Source: Oligoflexales bacterium
GTDB taxonomy: Bacteria; Bdellovibrionota; Oligoflexia; Oligoflexales; Oligoflexaceae
Direction: 5' to 3'
NCBI GenBank assembly: GCA_015232735.1
Contig: JADFZC010000104.1
Location: forward strand, 1-7,930
DNA: 7,930 bases
Shown: one piece after another, positions 6,241-7,930 of the stretch
Numbering within the stretch: position 1 is the first letter of the stretch
Layout: each line of letters starts with the position of its first letter
Position numbers and translations under genes: made by a program
The notes under the pieces: generated by a model
Told to the model about the DNA's origin: nothing
Seen by the model: only the letters and a program-made list of their open reading frames with translations
Databases searched by the model: none

Positions 6241-6582
6241 TTACTCATCATCATCATCGGTTTCATAGACAAGGGCATCAAAATCCTCTTCCAAATCCGT
6301 GCCATCGTAATATTCATCCTCGAAGGTTTCCCTGCTCAATGTCCTGTCTTTTTTGTATGACCTGGTCTCTTCTTCTTCGGGAAAGCTCATATCGTCCTTT
6401 GTATCGACAGGTTCATCCCCCTCATCAGCCCACTCAGCTTCCTCATCAGGATCCATCTCCTCAACCATAACCTCTTCATTTGAAGCGTAACTACTCGAAT
6501 CAAGCCACTCTCTGGCAGATGCCTCGCTATTAAAATCCGCCTTTATAATTTCATCCGTTTGAATATTGTATACCTTCCACAT
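6241..6582 (-). CDS. Hypothetical highly acidic small protein
   Basis: I do not recognise a named family. The 113-residue product has about 43 Asp/Glu against about 9 Lys/Arg, so it is strongly anionic. The first 30 or so residues (WKVYNIQTDEIIKADF, then ASAREWLDSS) look like a small folded beta-beta-alpha unit, with aromatic residues and an amphipathic helix. The rest is low-complexity acidic sequence, with EEEE, a brief basic stretch (SYKKDRTLSR) and a DDDDE tail encoded by repeated GAT codons. No signal peptide or membrane helix is seen, so it is probably cytoplasmic and partly disordered. The ATG at 6582 has a GAGAGGG about 11 nt upstream, longer than ideal. It converges on the flavoprotein gene with a 5-bp gap. 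The opposite-strand frame here gives an implausible His/Pro-rich product, which favours this strand. Confidence 0.7.
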   Translation of the reverse strand: MWKVYNIQTDEIIKADFNSEASAREWLDSSSYASNEEVMVEEMDPDEEAEWADEGDEPVDTKDDMSFPEEEETRSYKKDRTLSRETFEDEYYDGTDLEEDFDALVYETDDDDE

Positions 6583-6971
6583 TATGTTAAAAACCCTCTC
6601 TCATAATGATAACTCTTCGCATATTCCTGCTGATTAGCCTTGATCTTAATATCGTCAAACGTATAATGAACCCCTTTGAAAGTTGTTTATGATATGAGAT
6701 TTATACTTATTGCTAAAGTTATCAAGAAGTAATTTCCTGACAATTATTTTTTGGAGACCAACTTTTTGCCAAACATATCATACATCAATTATTTTTTTCA
6801 AATAATATTAATGTTAGCTTAAAAACAATATAGTTTATTAAACGGTATCCAAATGATAAAACATATCTTCTAATTTTCCCAATTTTTAAAAAAACAGGGG
6901 CGAGTGACAAATCAGAAGTAAGACATTTTTAGAGTCAACTGAACCACTCAAAATCCTGAGAGGGCGGAAAT
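6583..6971. other. AT-rich intergenic region between divergent genes, no supported gene
   Basis: This 389-bp stretch separates the acidic-protein gene (-) from polA (+) and must hold both promoters. It is rich in A/T runs, has stops in every frame, and shows no tRNA-like or strong hairpin structure. I found no -35/-10 pair good enough to place. Only the last bases can be assigned: GAGAGGG at 6958-6964 is the polA ribosome site, 7 nt before its ATG. Confidence 0.6.
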
Positions 6972-7930
6972 ATGGTAAAAAAACGATTATTTATTGTAGA
7001 TGTGATGGCCATGGCATTTAGAAATTACCATGCCTTCGGGGTTCAGGGGCTTAAAAATTCCAACAATCTGCCCACTTCGGCAACCTTTGGAAGTACCAAA
7101 TTCCTGCTTAAGCTGATTCAGGACGAAAAACCTGATTATCTTGTTTTTGCGACTGACAGCGACAAGAAGACCTTCAGACACGAAATCTTTCGTGAGTACA
7201 AGGCCAACCGATCCGAAATGCCTGAGGATCTTTCCGCTCAAATCCCTTATCTTTTCCGAATATTAGAGACAATATCCAACCCTACGCTAAAGATGCCGGG
7301 GCTTGAGGCTGATGATCTGATCGGTTCTCTCGTCACAAAATTCAAAAGTGACAGCCTCCATTGTTACATAGTTTCAGGCGACAAAGATTTCATGCAGTTA
7401 ATCGATGATGATGTATCTCTTTATGTGCCCAGGAAGGGTGGGGAAATAAGTATTGTCGGCAAGGATGGGGTATTTGAAAAATTCGGCTGCTCTCCATCGA
7501 AGGTAACCGAAATCCTGGCTCTGACAGGCGACCCGTCAGACAATGTTCCGGGTGTTCCAGGAATAGGAGAAAAAGGGGCATGCACACTGATACAAAAGTA
7601 CGGAGGATTGGACGGGATTTATGCAAATATCGACAAAATAACAAACAAAAAACAACAATCGGCGCTCATCGAAAACAAAGACATCGCATACCTCTCAAAA
7701 AAACTTGTCACAATTAAAACCGACGCCGATGTACCCTCCTCGCTGGAGGAATTCAGATGCGACAGGGAAAGGATCATTTCCAGCAAGAAACTTCTTTCAC
7801 TTATGGAAGAACTTGAGTTTCAATCTCTCAGCAAGATGCTTAGGGAAAACATACTTCAAAAAACCGCACTTGAGTCGGAAGAATATGAAAAGACCGGCTT
7901 CCAGAACAGTTCAGATCAGGAGAACGAAGA
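6972..7930 (+). CDS. polA: DNA polymerase I, N-terminal 5'-3' exonuclease part (cut by window edge)
   Basis: The frame is open from the ATG at 6972 to the window end, 319 codons without a stop, so the gene is incomplete at its 3' side. The visible part is the 5'-3' exonuclease (flap nuclease) region that removes RNA primers and flaps during replication and repair. Expected metal-binding acids are all present: D10, D62, E112, D114, D115, D137, D139, D187 and D190. They lie in motifs KTFRHE (66-71), EYKANR (75-80), GLEADDLIG (110-118), SGDKDFMQL (135-143) and GDPSDNVPGVPGIGEKGA (186-203), the last leading into the helix-hairpin-helix DNA-binding region. GAGAGGG 7 nt upstream supports the start. 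The first motif reads IVDVMAMAFR where E. coli-type PolA has DG after the beta strand. Polymerase motifs would lie beyond the edge, so a stand-alone exonuclease cannot be strictly excluded, although the acidic segment beginning after residue 290 suggests a continuing multi-domain PolA. Confidence 0.9.
   Translation, partial: MVKKRLFIVDVMAMAFRNYHAFGVQGLKNSNNLPTSATFGSTKFLLKLIQDEKPDYLVFATDSDKKTFRHEIFREYKANRSEMPEDLSAQIPYLFRILETISNPTLKMPGLEADDLIGSLVTKFKSDSLHCYIVSGDKDFMQLIDDDVSLYVPRKGGEISIVGKDGVFEKFGCSPSKVTEILALTGDPSDNVPGVPGIGEKGACTLIQKYGGLDGIYANIDKITNKKQQSALIENKDIAYLSKKLVTIKTDADVPSSLEEFRCDRERIISSKKLLSLMEELEFQSLSKMLRENILQKTALESEEYEKTGFQNSSDQENE

Noticed and set aside
6168..6470. Forward frame giving a His/Pro-rich 100-residue protein
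   Set aside because: It overlaps the end of the flavoprotein gene and is antisense to the acidic-protein gene; the His run merely mirrors the repeated Asp codons, and no ribosome site or domain is seen.
6932..6949. Weak hairpin (GAGT...ACTC) in the polA leader
   Set aside because: Only four strong pairs with a 10-nt loop; not distinguishable from chance and not followed by a T run.
6990..7644. Reverse-strand frames inside the right-edge gene
   Set aside because: They are antisense to the polA exonuclease frame, which carries all expected metal-binding motifs; their products match nothing recognisable.

Overview
The window looks like ordinary chromosome of a Gram-negative bacterium with moderately low G+C. 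The Tol envelope genes, a signal-peptide-bearing TolQ and the PolA sequence style suggest a Desulfobacterota (deltaproteobacterial) relative. That placement is inference from protein style, not a database result.

Layout, left to right. (1) Positions 1-99 probably hold the last codons of an upstream gene, followed closely by a complete fabG-type 3-oxoacyl-ACP reductase (136-855, +). (2) A 122-bp MITE-like element (855-976) has perfect 16-bp terminal inverted repeats, flanking TTA duplications and an internal hairpin. It is inserted exactly at the fabG stop codon, between fabG and the convergent Tol operon. (3) A minus-strand operon tolQ-tolR-tolA-tolB (4781 down to 997) follows, with no pal or cpoB after tolB inside the window. 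(4) A 236-bp divergent intergenic region holds a likely tolQ promoter. (5) An L-2-hydroxyglutarate oxidase-family flavoprotein gene (5018-6235, +) ends 5 bp from a convergent gene for a very acidic, unrecognised 113-residue protein (6241-6582, -). (6) A 389-bp AT-rich gap shows no supported gene. (7) The 5' part of polA (6972 to the window end, +) encodes an intact 5'-3' exonuclease region with all expected metal ligands; the gene continues past the edge.

Functionally, TolQ and TolR form the proton-driven inner-membrane motor, TolA is the periplasm-spanning transducer and TolB the periplasmic beta-propeller partner. Together they support outer-membrane constriction and integrity. FabG serves fatty-acid or related acyl-chain reduction. 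The LhgO-like enzyme would remove L-2-hydroxyglutarate or a similar 2-hydroxy acid. PolA serves replication and repair. I see no defence system, CRISPR array, rRNA or tRNA. The most distinctive signal is the small palindromic element at the fabG stop codon. The acidic orphan protein and the non-standard translation starts in the Tol operon are secondary points of interest.
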